A DNA stretch of 64,000 nucleotides. It comes from Burkholderia sp. (GTDB lineage Bacteria; Pseudomonadota; Gammaproteobacteria; Burkholderiales; Burkholderiaceae). The DNA lies in assembly GCA_031253835.1 (NCBI GenBank), contig JAIRVP010000056.1, positions 164,046 to 228,045 of the forward strand, read 5' to 3'. Positions 8,305 through 16,434 of the stretch are shown piece by piece. The position numbers were made by a program, and so were the translations under genes. Numbering within the stretch: the first letter of the stretch is position 1; each line of letters opens with the position of its first letter. Under the pieces are notes generated by a model. The model saw nothing but the letters and a program-made list of their open reading frames with translations. It searched no databases and was not told where the DNA came from.

Positions 8305-9354
8305 TTACAGGCAGACCGGTTCCGCCTCCAGCTCGACGCCGAATTGCGCACGCACGTCGGCCTGGATCGCCTGCGCCAGCGCGAGCACGTCGGCGCCCGT
8401 CGCGCCGCCGCGATTGACGAGCACGAGCGCCTGGCGGTCGTGCACGGCCGCCGCACCGAGTGCGCGGCCCTTCCAGCCGCAGCGGTCGATCAGCCAGCCG
8501 GCCGCGAGCTTCACGTGCCCATCCGGCTGCGGATACGACACGACCTCGGGTGCGCGGGCACGCAGCGCGTCGAACTGCGCGGCGTCGATCACCGGATTCT
8601 TGAAGAAACTGCCTGCGTTGCCGAGCACGAGCGGATCGGGCAGCTTCGCACGGCGGATCGCGACGACCGCGTCGAACACGTCGCGCGGCGTCGCCGCATC
8701 GGGCGCGATGCCGCGCCCGTCGAGCTCGCGCGTGACGTCCGCGTAGCCGAGCCGCGGCGCCCACTGCTTCGGCAATCGGAACGTCACCGACACGATCGCG
8801 AACCGGCCGCGCCCGTCCCGCTTGAAGAAGCTGTCGCGGTAGCCGAACGCGCAGCGCGCGGCGTCGAAGCGCTCGCTGCGCCCCGTCGCCAGCTCGACCG
8901 CGACCAGCGAGTCGAAATACGCCTTCATCTCGAGGCCGTACGCGCCGATGTTCTGGATCGGCGCGGCGCCGACGGTGCCGGGGATCAGCGCGAGGTTCTC
9001 GAGGCCCGGCATTCCGTGCTCGAGCGTCCACGCGACGAATGCGTGCCAGTTCTCGCCGCCGCCGGCCTCGACGTACCATGCGTCGTCGTCCTCGCGCACG
9101 ACGCGGCGGCCGGCGATCTCGTCGAGCAGCACGACGCCGTCGAAATCGCGCGTGAACACGACGTTGCTGCCGCCGCCGAGCACCAGCTGCGGCAGGTGCG
9201 CGACGCGCGCGTCACGGTGCAGCGCCTCGAACTGCGACGCATGCGTGATGCGCGCGGCAAAGCGCGCGTTCGCGGCAATGCCGAACGTGTTGTGCACGGC
9301 GAGCGGATGGTCGGGAAGCAGCGACAGGGCGGAATCGTCAGGAGGCATCGGCAT
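8305..9354 (-). CDS. murB: UDP-N-acetylenolpyruvoylglucosamine reductase
   Basis: A 349-residue FAD enzyme that reduces UDP-GlcNAc-enolpyruvate to UDP-MurNAc in cytosolic peptidoglycan synthesis. The FAD-binding GGGSNV is at about residue 60, and IPGTVGAAPIQNIGAYG at about residue 124. The catalytic serine motif NAGSFFKNP is near residue 246, and the terminal glutamate lies in LEAEPVCL. The length and the extra segment around the tyrosine loop match the type I (E. coli-like) enzyme. A second in-frame ATG two codons downstream is an alternative start. Confidence 0.97.
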   Translation of the reverse strand: MPMPPDDSALSLLPDHPLAVHNTFGIAANARFAARITHASQFEALHRDARVAHLPQLVLGGGSNVVFTRDFDGVVLLDEIAGRRVVREDDDAWYVEAGGGENWHAFVAWTLEHGMPGLENLALIPGTVGAAPIQNIGAYGLEMKAYFDSLVAVELATGRSERFDAARCAFGYRDSFFKRDGRGRFAIVSVTFRLPKQWAPRLGYADVTRELDGRGIAPDAATPRDVFDAVVAIRRAKLPDPLVLGNAGSFFKNPVIDAAQFDALRARAPEVVSYPQPDGHVKLAAGWLIDRCGWKGRALGAAAVHDRQALVLVNRGGATGADVLALAQAIQADVRAQFGVELEAEPVCL

Positions 9355-9392
9355 TCGCGGTCACGTCGACCCGGGCCGGCAGATAGCCGGTC

Positions 9393-9421
9393 TTGGGCAA
9401 ACGGAGGGGCATCGGTAAAAT
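9393..9421 (+). promoter_or_regulatory. Sigma-70-type promoter for yajQ
   Basis: TTGGGC (9393-9398), a 17-base spacer and TAAAAT (9416-9421), about 70 bases upstream of the yajQ start. Confidence 0.6.
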
Positions 9422-9491
9422 GGCAAACAGTCCGCAATTATAGCGAGTGCCCGCGCGCGAGCCGGGTGCCCGCATCTCAAGGGAGAATGCC

Positions 9492-9977
9492 ATGCCATCG
9501 TTCGACGTCGTTTCCGAAGCGAACATGATCGAAGTGAAGAACGCCATCGAGCAGTCGAACAAGGAAATTTCGACGCGCTTCGACTTCAAGGGCTCCGACG
9601 CGCGCGTCGAGCAGAAGGAACGCGAGCTGACGCTGTTCGCCGACGACGATTTCAAGCTCGGCCAGGTCAAGGACGTGCTGATCAGCAAGCTGGCCAAGCG
9701 CAACGTCGACGTGCGCTTCCTCGACTACGGCAAGGTCGAGAAGATCGGCGGCGACAAGGTCAAGCAGATCGTCACCGTGAAGAAGGGCGTGAGCGGCGAT
9801 CTCGCAAAGAAGATCGTGCGCCTCGTGAAGGACAGCAAGATCAAGGTGCAGGCAAGCATCCAGGGCGACGCGGTGCGCGTGGCCGGCACGAAGCGCGACG
9901 ACCTGCAGAACGTGATCGCGATGCTGCGCAAGGACGTGACCGACACGCCGCTCGACTTCAACAACTTCCGCGACTGA
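9492..9977 (+). CDS. yajQ: YajQ-family nucleotide-binding protein
   Basis: A 161-residue protein beginning MPSFDVVSEANMIEVKNAIEQSNKEISTRFDFKGSDA, the diagnostic YajQ N-terminus. The fold is two ferredoxin-like domains; some family members bind cyclic di-GMP and act with LysR regulators, which is family knowledge rather than visible here. GGGAGA directly upstream supports the ATG at 9492. It is monocistronic, divergent from murB and convergent with plsY. Confidence 0.95.
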   Translation: MPSFDVVSEANMIEVKNAIEQSNKEISTRFDFKGSDARVEQKERELTLFADDDFKLGQVKDVLISKLAKRNVDVRFLDYGKVEKIGGDKVKQIVTVKKGVSGDLAKKIVRLVKDSKIKVQASIQGDAVRVAGTKRDDLQNVIAMLRKDVTDTPLDFNNFRD

Positions 9978-10056
9978 TCGCCCGCCGATCCGTCGCGTCA
10001 CCCCGCCGGGCCCCGCACACGCGGCGCGCCCGGCGCGCGGCAAGCGCCGCGCGTTC

Positions 10057-10695
10057 TCAGGCTTTCCCGCCGTCCTGCGCGCCGCCGTCCGCGGCCGCCT
10101 TCTTCTTGTCGCCGATCCGGCTCTCCTGCCCCGCGAGCAGCTTCGAAATGTTGCCGCGGTGACGCCACACGAGCAGCACGCTCATCGCGAGCACGGCCCA
10201 CGCGACCGGGTTGTGGCCCGTGCCGAACAGGAACACGTCGAACACCGGTGCGAACACGGCCGCCACCAGCGCCGCGAGCGACGAGTAGCGGAAGAAGAAC
10301 GCGACGATCAGCCAGGTCAGCGCGGTCGCGAGCCCGAGCACCGGGTGCACGGCGAGCAGCACGCCGGCCGCGGTCGCGACGCCCTTGCCGCCCTGGAAGC
10401 GGAAGAACACCGGATACAGGTGGCCGAGGAACACGGCGATCGCGACCCACGCGACCGCGACGTCGGGCAGGCCCAGGCGCCGCGCGAGCCAGACGGCAAT
10501 CCAGCCCTTGAATGCATCGCCGACGAGCGTCAGGATCGCGGCCTTCTTGTTGCCGCTGCGCAGCACGTTGGTCGCGCCGGGATTCTTCGACCCGTACGAA
10601 CGCGGGTCGGCCAGGCCCATCGCGGAACTGACGACGACGGCGAACGACACCGAACCGATCAGGTAGGCAACGAGGGCGGCGAGCAGGATCTGCAT
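10057..10695 (-). CDS. plsY: Acyl-phosphate:glycerol-3-phosphate acyltransferase PlsY
   Basis: A 212-residue inner-membrane enzyme that acylates glycerol-3-phosphate at position 1 using acyl-phosphate, the first step of phospholipid synthesis. The three cytoplasmic motifs are visible: YGSKNPGATNVLRSG (about residue 34), GDAFKGW, and FRFQGGKGVATA (about residue 100), set among hydrophobic helices. The C-terminal tail is charged and alanine-rich (GDKKKAAADGG). ybaK lies upstream in the same direction, 116 bases away. Confidence 0.96.
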   Translation of the reverse strand: MQILLAALVAYLIGSVSFAVVVSSAMGLADPRSYGSKNPGATNVLRSGNKKAAILTLVGDAFKGWIAVWLARRLGLPDVAVAWVAIAVFLGHLYPVFFRFQGGKGVATAAGVLLAVHPVLGLATALTWLIVAFFFRYSSLAALVAAVFAPVFDVFLFGTGHNPVAWAVLAMSVLLVWRHRGNISKLLAGQESRIGDKKKAAADGGAQDGGKA

Positions 10696-10811
10696 GCGGA
10701 GGACTCTTCTTTCAACGTATCGGTAAAGGGACGGCCGTGCGCGGCAAGCCGGCAGGCCGAAACGGCGCCCATTCTACCGAACGGGCGCGGGGTGCCACGA
10801 AGGTGAAACCC

Positions 10812-11303
10812 TCAGTCGACACTCGCGCACTGCACGGGCTGCGCGCCGAGCAGCGACACGAGTACCGCCGGCGCGAGGCTGACGAGGTAGCCGCGGCGGC
10901 CGCCGTTCAGGTAGATCGTCGGCAATTCGAGGATCGTCGCCTCGACGTAGACGGGCATCGTCTTGCGCGTGCCGAACGGCGACGTGCCGCCGACGAGATA
11001 GCCCGAATGGCGGTTCGCGACCTCGGGCTTGCACGGCTCGACGCGCTTCGCGCCGATCTGCCGCGCGAGGTTCTTGGTCGACACGGTGCGGTCGCCGTGC
11101 ATCAGCACGATCAGCGGCTTCGCGTGCTCGTCTTCCATCACGAGCGTCTTCACGACGCAGTGCTCGTCCGCGCCGAGCTGGCGCGCCGATTCGCCGGTGC
11201 CGCCGTGCTCGACGTAGTCGTACGGATGCTCGCCGAACGTCACGCCATGGCGGCGCAACAGCTGGGTCGCGGGGGTTTCGGACACGTGTCTGGATTTGCT
11301 CAT
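10812..11303 (-). CDS. ybaK: Cys-tRNA(Pro) deacylase YbaK
   Basis: A 163-residue protein of the YbaK/ProX-like editing-domain family, which hydrolyses Cys-tRNA made in error by prolyl-tRNA synthetase. Family features are the N-terminal ETPATQLLRRHGVTF, VKTLVMED, the conserved lysine region STKNLARQIGAKRVEPC, and GYLVGGTSPFGTRKTMPVY. It is cytosolic. The ATG at 11303 gives a normal length. Confidence 0.93.
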   Translation of the reverse strand: MSKSRHVSETPATQLLRRHGVTFGEHPYDYVEHGGTGESARQLGADEHCVVKTLVMEDEHAKPLIVLMHGDRTVSTKNLARQIGAKRVEPCKPEVANRHSGYLVGGTSPFGTRKTMPVYVEATILELPTIYLNGGRRGYLVSLAPAVLVSLLGAQPVQCASVD

Positions 11304-11545
11304 GGCGGCATTTTAATGGCGAACGACCGGCAGGCGGGCGGCGACGTGCACGGGCCGGCGGTATACTCGCGGCCCGTTTTCCGCCGGACGGCCGCCTGCG
11401 CCGCCGCCCCGATTCCGCCCGTCATCATTGCGGACATCGCGAAGTGCTATTGCCCGATTGGCCGATTGTGGCGCGCGCGCCATCATGGCACGATCGTTCG
11501 CAAACATCGTCACACAGCCGCCCGGCCCCCTTTTCTGGAGACGCC

Positions 11546-13108
11546 ATGCCCTCGCCCATCCGTTCATCCGAGTCGCTCGACGTCGACGCCCTGCTCGCCG
11601 CGCTGCCGCGCCGCATCGCCGACGTGCCCGCGCGCTGGGCCGCGCAGGCGCCCGCACACCCGGCGCTGATCGAAGATGCGCGCCGCCTGTCGTACGGCGA
11701 GCTGGCGCAGGCCGTCGATGCGGCCGCCGCGCGGCTCGCGAGCCTCGGCGTGCAAGGCGGCGACCGCGTGATGATCGTCGCGGAAAACTGCGTCGCGCAG
11801 ATCGTGCTGCTGTTCGCGGCGGCCCGCCTCGACGCGTGGGCGCTCGTGTCGAACGCGCGGCTGTCGGCCGGCGAACTCGATGCGATCGCCGCGCATGCGC
11901 AACCGAAGCTGGTCGCATTCGCGACGGACGCATCGCCCGACGCGCGCGCGCATGCCGCGCGGCTCGGCGCAACGCCCGCCGGCGCGCTGCCGGTCGACAT
12001 CGGCGCGTGGTCGTATCGCGTCGACGCGAGCGCGCCCACCGAACCGGTCACGGCAGACGGCGCCGCGCAATGCGCGGCGCTGATCTACACGACCGGCACG
12101 ACCGGCACGCCGAAGGGCGTGATGCTGTCGCACCGCAACCTGCTGTTCATCGCGGCGACGTCGAGCACGCTGCGCCGCGTGTCGCCCGACGACGTCGTCT
12201 ACACGGTGCTGCCCGTGTCGCACGTGTACGGGCTCGCGTCGGTCTGCCTCGGCAGCCTGTACGCCGGCGCGACGCTGCGGCTCGCGCCGCGCTTCTCGCC
12301 GGAAGCCGTGCGCGTCGCGCTCGCCGACGAAGGCGTCACGATCTTCCAGGGCGTGCCCGCAATGCACGCGAAGCTGCTCGAACACCTGCACACGCACGGC
12401 CACGCGTGGCACGCGCCGCGCCTGCGCTTCGCGTATTCGGGCGGCTCGCCGCTCGACGCGAACCTGAAGGCGCGCGTCGAACGCCAGTACGGCGTGCCGC
12501 TGCACAACGGCTACGGGATGACCGAAAGCAGCCCGACGATCACGCAGACGCCACTCGACGCACCGCGCGCCGACAGTTCGGTCGGCGTGCCGATTCCGGG
12601 CGTCGACATGCGGATCGTCGCGCCGGACGGTGCCGACGTGCCGCCGGGCGAAGTCGGCGAGATCCGCGTGCGCGGGCCGAACGTGATGCTCGGCTACTAC
12701 CGCAACGCGGATGCGACGCGCGCGGCCGTGTCGCCGGACGGCTGGCTGAGCACCGGCGATCTCGCGCGGCAGGAAGCGGACGGCGCGGTGACGATCGCCG
12801 GCCGCAGCAAGGAACTGATCATCCGGTCGGGGTTCAACGTGTATCCGGTCGAAGTCGAGCAGGTGCTGAACGCGCATCCGGACGTCGTGCAGGCGGCCGT
12901 GATCGGCCGCGCGGTCGAAGGCAACGAGGAAGTGCTCGCGTTCGTCGAGCTGGTGCCGGGCGCGACGGTGGACGAAACGGCATTGCATGCGTGGTGCGCG
13001 GAGCGGCTCACGCCTTACAAGCGCCCGGCGCACATCCGCGTGCTCGACGCGCTGCCGGCCGCGTCGACCGGCAAGGTGCTGAAACACAAGCTGCGCGACC
13101 TGGTCTGA
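11546..13108 (+). CDS. Class I adenylate-forming acyl-CoA synthetase/ligase
   Basis: A 520-residue enzyme of the AMP-binding superfamily, predicted to activate a carboxylic acid with ATP and transfer it to CoA. Core motifs are present: YTTGTTGTPKGVMLSH (A3, about residue 190), GYGMTESSP (A5), STGDLA (A7), GRSKELIIRSGFNVYPVEVE (A8) and the catalytic lysine in STGKVLKHKL near the C-terminus. The substrate (fatty, aromatic or other acid) cannot be told from sequence alone. CTGGAG 5 bases upstream supports the ATG at 11546. It is a single gene, divergent from ybaK. Confidence 0.9.
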   Translation: MPSPIRSSESLDVDALLAALPRRIADVPARWAAQAPAHPALIEDARRLSYGELAQAVDAAAARLASLGVQGGDRVMIVAENCVAQIVLLFAAARLDAWALVSNARLSAGELDAIAAHAQPKLVAFATDASPDARAHAARLGATPAGALPVDIGAWSYRVDASAPTEPVTADGAAQCAALIYTTGTTGTPKGVMLSHRNLLFIAATSSTLRRVSPDDVVYTVLPVSHVYGLASVCLGSLYAGATLRLAPRFSPEAVRVALADEGVTIFQGVPAMHAKLLEHLHTHGHAWHAPRLRFAYSGGSPLDANLKARVERQYGVPLHNGYGMTESSPTITQTPLDAPRADSSVGVPIPGVDMRIVAPDGADVPPGEVGEIRVRGPNVMLGYYRNADATRAAVSPDGWLSTGDLARQEADGAVTIAGRSKELIIRSGFNVYPVEVEQVLNAHPDVVQAAVIGRAVEGNEEVLAFVELVPGATVDETALHAWCAERLTPYKRPAHIRVLDALPAASTGKVLKHKLRDLV

Positions 13109-13145
13109 CGCCGGCCGGCGCGCACGGCAGCGCGCGCCGCATGGG

Positions 13146-14096
13146 CTAGCCGCGCGGGTGGTGCTGCGCGTGCAGCGTCTTCAGCCGCTCGCGCGCGACG
13201 TGCGTGTAGATCTGCGTGGTCGAGATGTCGCTGTGGCCGAGCAGCATCTGCACGACGCGCAGGTCGGCGCCGTGGTTCAGCAGGTGCGTCGCGAACGCAT
13301 GCCGCAGCGTGTGCGGCGACAGGTGCGCACGCACGTCGGCCTGCTGCGCGTGGCGCTTGATGATGTTCCAGAACTGCTGGCGCGTCATCCCGTCGCCGCG
13401 CGCGGTCACGAACAGCGCATCGGCCGCGCGCGCGCCGAGCAGCGCCGGCCGCGCGTCGCGCAGGTAGCGCTCGATCCAGCCGTGCGCGACTTCGCCGAAC
13501 GGCACGAGCCGCTCCTTCGACCCCTTGCCCATCACGCGCACGACGCCTTCGTTCAGGCCGACCTCGACTGTCTTCAGCGTCACGAGCTCGCTCACGCGCA
13601 ACCCGCTCGCGTACATCAGCTCGAGCATCGTGCGATCGCGCAGCCCGAGCGGCGTGCCGACGTCGGGTGCGCCGAGCAGCGCCTCGACCTGTGCCTCCGA
13701 CAACGTCGACGGGAACCGCGCGGCCTGTTTCGCGGACGTGATCCGCAGTGTCGGGTCGGCGCTCGCGCGATGCTCGCGCACGGCCCAGCCGTAATAGCGA
13801 CGGAACACCGACAGCCGCCGGTTCGACGACGTCGCCTTGCCGTCGCTGCGCGCGGCGATGTAGCCCGTCACCATCGCCTCATCGGCCGCATCGAGCGGCG
13901 CGTCGTGCGTATCGGCCAGCCATTGGGAAAACAGCGCCAGATCGCGCCGGTAGGCGTCGAGCGTGTTGCGCGCGAGCCCGTGCTCGAGCCACAGCGCATC
14001 GCAGAACACGTCGATCGACGCGCGGCTCGCGAGCAGCGCGGGCGAGGCCGCGGCGGCATCGCCGTCGGCTTCCGGGGTCATCAAGGGTTCACTCAT
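13146..14096 (-). CDS. xerD: Site-specific tyrosine recombinase XerD
   Basis: A 316-residue recombinase that resolves chromosome dimers at dif with XerC. An N-terminal core-binding domain (about residues 25-115) precedes the catalytic domain, where the full set is visible: Arg in SGLRVSEL, Lys in GKGSKER, HTLRHAFATHLL (His-x-x-Arg), and His/Tyr in LLGHSDISTTQIYTHV. XerD rather than XerC is favoured by the C-terminal motif pattern. The start ATG overlaps the ogt stop as ATGA (14093-14096), so translation is probably coupled. An alternative start lies five codons in (MTPEAD). Confidence 0.93.
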   Translation of the reverse strand: MSEPLMTPEADGDAAAASPALLASRASIDVFCDALWLEHGLARNTLDAYRRDLALFSQWLADTHDAPLDAADEAMVTGYIAARSDGKATSSNRRLSVFRRYYGWAVREHRASADPTLRITSAKQAARFPSTLSEAQVEALLGAPDVGTPLGLRDRTMLELMYASGLRVSELVTLKTVEVGLNEGVVRVMGKGSKERLVPFGEVAHGWIERYLRDARPALLGARAADALFVTARGDGMTRQQFWNIIKRHAQQADVRAHLSPHTLRHAFATHLLNHGADLRVVQMLLGHSDISTTQIYTHVARERLKTLHAQHHPRG

Positions 14097-14563
14097 CGGT
14101 ACGGCACGCCTTCGTGCGCCAGCAGCCAGCGCTTCACTTTCTGGTAATAGCCGTTGTCGTCGTGGTTCGCGAAGCCGCCGAGGCCGCCGGCCGCGACGAC
14201 GCGATGGCACGGGATCACGAGCGGGAAATAGTTCGCGCCGCACGCCTGGCCGACCGCGCGCGGCGCGCTGCCGATCCGCTTCGCGACCTGGCCATAGGTC
14301 AGCACCGTGCCGGGCGGGATATCGCTGATCACGTCCCACACGCGGTGCTGGAACGCGCTGCCGACTTCCGCGAGCGGCAGGTCGAAGCGCGCCGACGCGC
14401 GCTCGAAATACCGTTCGATCTGCCTGACCGCACGCTTCGCGAGCGGCGAATCCGGATCGACCGACTTCACCGATTCGGGCAGATAGACGATCTCGCGCAC
14501 CACCGCGGCATCCGTGCGGATGCCGACCTTGCCGAACGGCGCATCGATGACTGCGTTGAACAT
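14093..14563 (-). CDS. ogt: Methylated-DNA--protein-cysteine methyltransferase
   Basis: A 156-residue suicide repair protein that takes the alkyl group from O6-alkylguanine. The acceptor cysteine is in IPCHRVV (about residue 128); GTVLTYGQVAKRIG and GSAPRAVGQACGAN form the helix-turn-helix DNA-binding part. I chose the ATG at 14563 because GGAGAAGG lies just upstream and the protein then starts like its homologues; a 17-codon extension to 14614 is unlikely. It is followed by xerD with a 4-base overlap. Confidence 0.95.
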   Translation of the reverse strand: MFNAVIDAPFGKVGIRTDAAVVREIVYLPESVKSVDPDSPLAKRAVRQIERYFERASARFDLPLAEVGSAFQHRVWDVISDIPPGTVLTYGQVAKRIGSAPRAVGQACGANYFPLVIPCHRVVAAGGLGGFANHDDNGYYQKVKRWLLAHEGVPYR

Positions 14564-14626
14564 TGCCTTCTCCTGACCGATGGATGCGCGCTCGCTGCCG
14601 CGCGCCGACGACACTTTACGCCGCCT

Positions 14627-15862
14627 TCATGCGGCACGCAGCGCCCATTCGACATGCTCGCGCACGACCGGCGACGGATCGTCGGCCCGTGCGCGCAACG
14701 CGGCGACGATCGCGTCGCGCGCCTGCGGCGCGAGCCGGTCCGCGTCCGCGCGCAGCGCGTTGCCGAGGCCGACCGCGAGATTGCGCAGCCAGCTTTCATG
14801 GCCGATGCGCCGGATCGCACTGCCCTGCATCCGCGTATCGAACGTGTCGGCATCCCACGCGAACAGCTCGACGAGCGTCGCGCGGTCGAGGCCGTGCCGC
14901 ACGTCGAAATCGGCGACGGGCGCGGCCTGCGCGAACTTGTTCCACGGGCACACGAGCTGGCAGTCGTCGCAGCCGTACACGCGATTGCCGATCATCGGCC
15001 GCAGCGCTTCGGGGATGCTGCCTTTCAGTTCGATCGTCAGGTACGAGATGCAGCGGCGCGCATCGACGCGATAGGGCTCGACGATCGCGCCGGTCGGGCA
15101 CGCGTCGATGCAGCGCGTGCAGCTGCCGCAGTGCGCGCCGGGTGTCTCGGGCGCGGTGTCGGGCGACGCGTGCGCGTCGGTCGGCAGCGGCAGGTCGACG
15201 TAGATCTCGCCGAGGAAGAACAGCGAGCCGGCATCGCGCTGCAGCAGCAGCGTGTGCTTGCCGCGCCAGCCGACGCCGGCCTTCTGCGCAAGCTCGACCT
15301 CGAGCACGGGCGCCGAATCGGTGAACACGCGGTAGCCGAATGCGCCGATCTCGTGCTCGATGCGCTCCGCGAGCGTCTGCAGCCGGTTGCGCAGCACCTT
15401 GTGATAATCGCGGCCGCGTGCATAGATCGACACGACGGCCGCCTGCGGATCGTCGAGCCGTGCGCGTTCGCGTGCGCGCCAGTCGTGCGGCACGAGCGCG
15501 CCGGGCTCGCCGCCGGGCGCGTCGCCAGCAAGCGTTTGGGCCGGCAAATAGGCGAGCCGCACGGAAATCACGCGTCGCGTACCGGCCACAAGTTCGGCCG
15601 GGCGCGCGCGTTTCATCCCATGTTTCGCCATATAATCCATTTCGCCGTGGTATCCGGCTTCCAGCCAGGCGGCGAGGCCTGCTTCGGCATCCGAGAGATC
15701 GGTATCGCTGATGCCGATCGCCCCGAAACCCAATTCGCGCCCCCACGCCCTGATGCGCGCGGCGAGCGCAGTCAACGCCGCATCATCGAGCGCGCACGGC
15801 GCCGCGCCTTCGGCATGAGTCGAAGGCCTGTCGGATGCGGCGAGTTCCGGTAATCGGTTCAT
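14627..15862 (-). CDS. queG: Epoxyqueuosine reductase
   Basis: A 411-residue cobalamin- and iron-sulfur-dependent enzyme for the last step of queuosine synthesis on tRNA. Two [4Fe-4S] clusters are recognisable from CGSCTRCIDACPTGAI and CDDCQLVCPWN. The N-terminal ELGFGAIGISDTDLSDAEAGL and the C-terminal HEAT-like end (HVEWALRAA) match QueG. The N-terminus is about 25 residues longer than in E. coli, so a later non-ATG start cannot be ruled out. It is divergent from tsaE with only 17 bases between start codons. Confidence 0.95.
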   Translation of the reverse strand: MNRLPELAASDRPSTHAEGAAPCALDDAALTALAARIRAWGRELGFGAIGISDTDLSDAEAGLAAWLEAGYHGEMDYMAKHGMKRARPAELVAGTRRVISVRLAYLPAQTLAGDAPGGEPGALVPHDWRARERARLDDPQAAVVSIYARGRDYHKVLRNRLQTLAERIEHEIGAFGYRVFTDSAPVLEVELAQKAGVGWRGKHTLLLQRDAGSLFFLGEIYVDLPLPTDAHASPDTAPETPGAHCGSCTRCIDACPTGAIVEPYRVDARRCISYLTIELKGSIPEALRPMIGNRVYGCDDCQLVCPWNKFAQAAPVADFDVRHGLDRATLVELFAWDADTFDTRMQGSAIRRIGHESWLRNLAVGLGNALRADADRLAPQARDAIVAALRARADDPSPVVREHVEWALRAA

Positions 15863-15879
15863 CGCACTATTTTACGAGA

Positions 15880-16434
15880 ATGCCAGCCACGTCCAGCCAA
15901 TCGCCTCATGACGCCATGCTGCCCGCCCCGTCCGCGGAGCGCGTGATCGCGCTCGCCGACGAAGCGGCGACCGAGGCCTTCGGCACCCGCTTCGCGCACG
16001 CGCTCGACGCGGCGCGCATCGAACTCACCCGCGCACACGCGTTCGACGGGCTGCAGATCCAGCTGGTCGGCGATCTCGGCGCGGGCAAGACGACCCTCGT
16101 GCGCGCGATCCTGCGCGGCCTCGGCCACCCGGGCCGCGTGCGCAGCCCGACCTACACGCTCGTCGAGCCGTACGCGCTCGAACGCAGCGATGGGGAACTC
16201 GAGGTCTATCACTTCGATCTGTATCGATTCAACGATCCGGCCGAATGGTCCGATGCAGGCTTTCGCGAATATTTCAATTCCAGCGCGATCTGCCTCGTCG
16301 AATGGCCGCAACAGGCGGGCGCCCTGCTCGGCGTGCCCGATCTGGTTTTCTCGCTCGACGTGGACGGCGACGGCCGCGCCCTCACCGTCCGGGCGTATAG
16401 CGCTTCAGGAAAGGCATGTCTCGAAAGATGTTGA
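15880..16434 (+). CDS. tsaE: tRNA threonylcarbamoyladenosine biosynthesis ATPase TsaE
   Basis: A 184-residue cytosolic P-loop ATPase that works with TsaB and TsaD in t6A tRNA modification. The Walker A motif GDLGAGKTTL (about residue 65) is followed by RSPTYTLVEPY, VYHFDLYR and ICLVEWPQQ, all diagnostic. At ~150 residues the usual family length is shorter; the first ~25 residues are extra, and MLPAPSA at 15916 is an alternative start. The last 19 bases overlap the amidase gene. In E. coli queG, nnr and tsaE are adjacent; the nnr gene is absent here. Confidence 0.95.
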   Translation: MPATSSQSPHDAMLPAPSAERVIALADEAATEAFGTRFAHALDAARIELTRAHAFDGLQIQLVGDLGAGKTTLVRAILRGLGHPGRVRSPTYTLVEPYALERSDGELEVYHFDLYRFNDPAEWSDAGFREYFNSSAICLVEWPQQAGALLGVPDLVFSLDVDGDGRALTVRAYSASGKACLERC

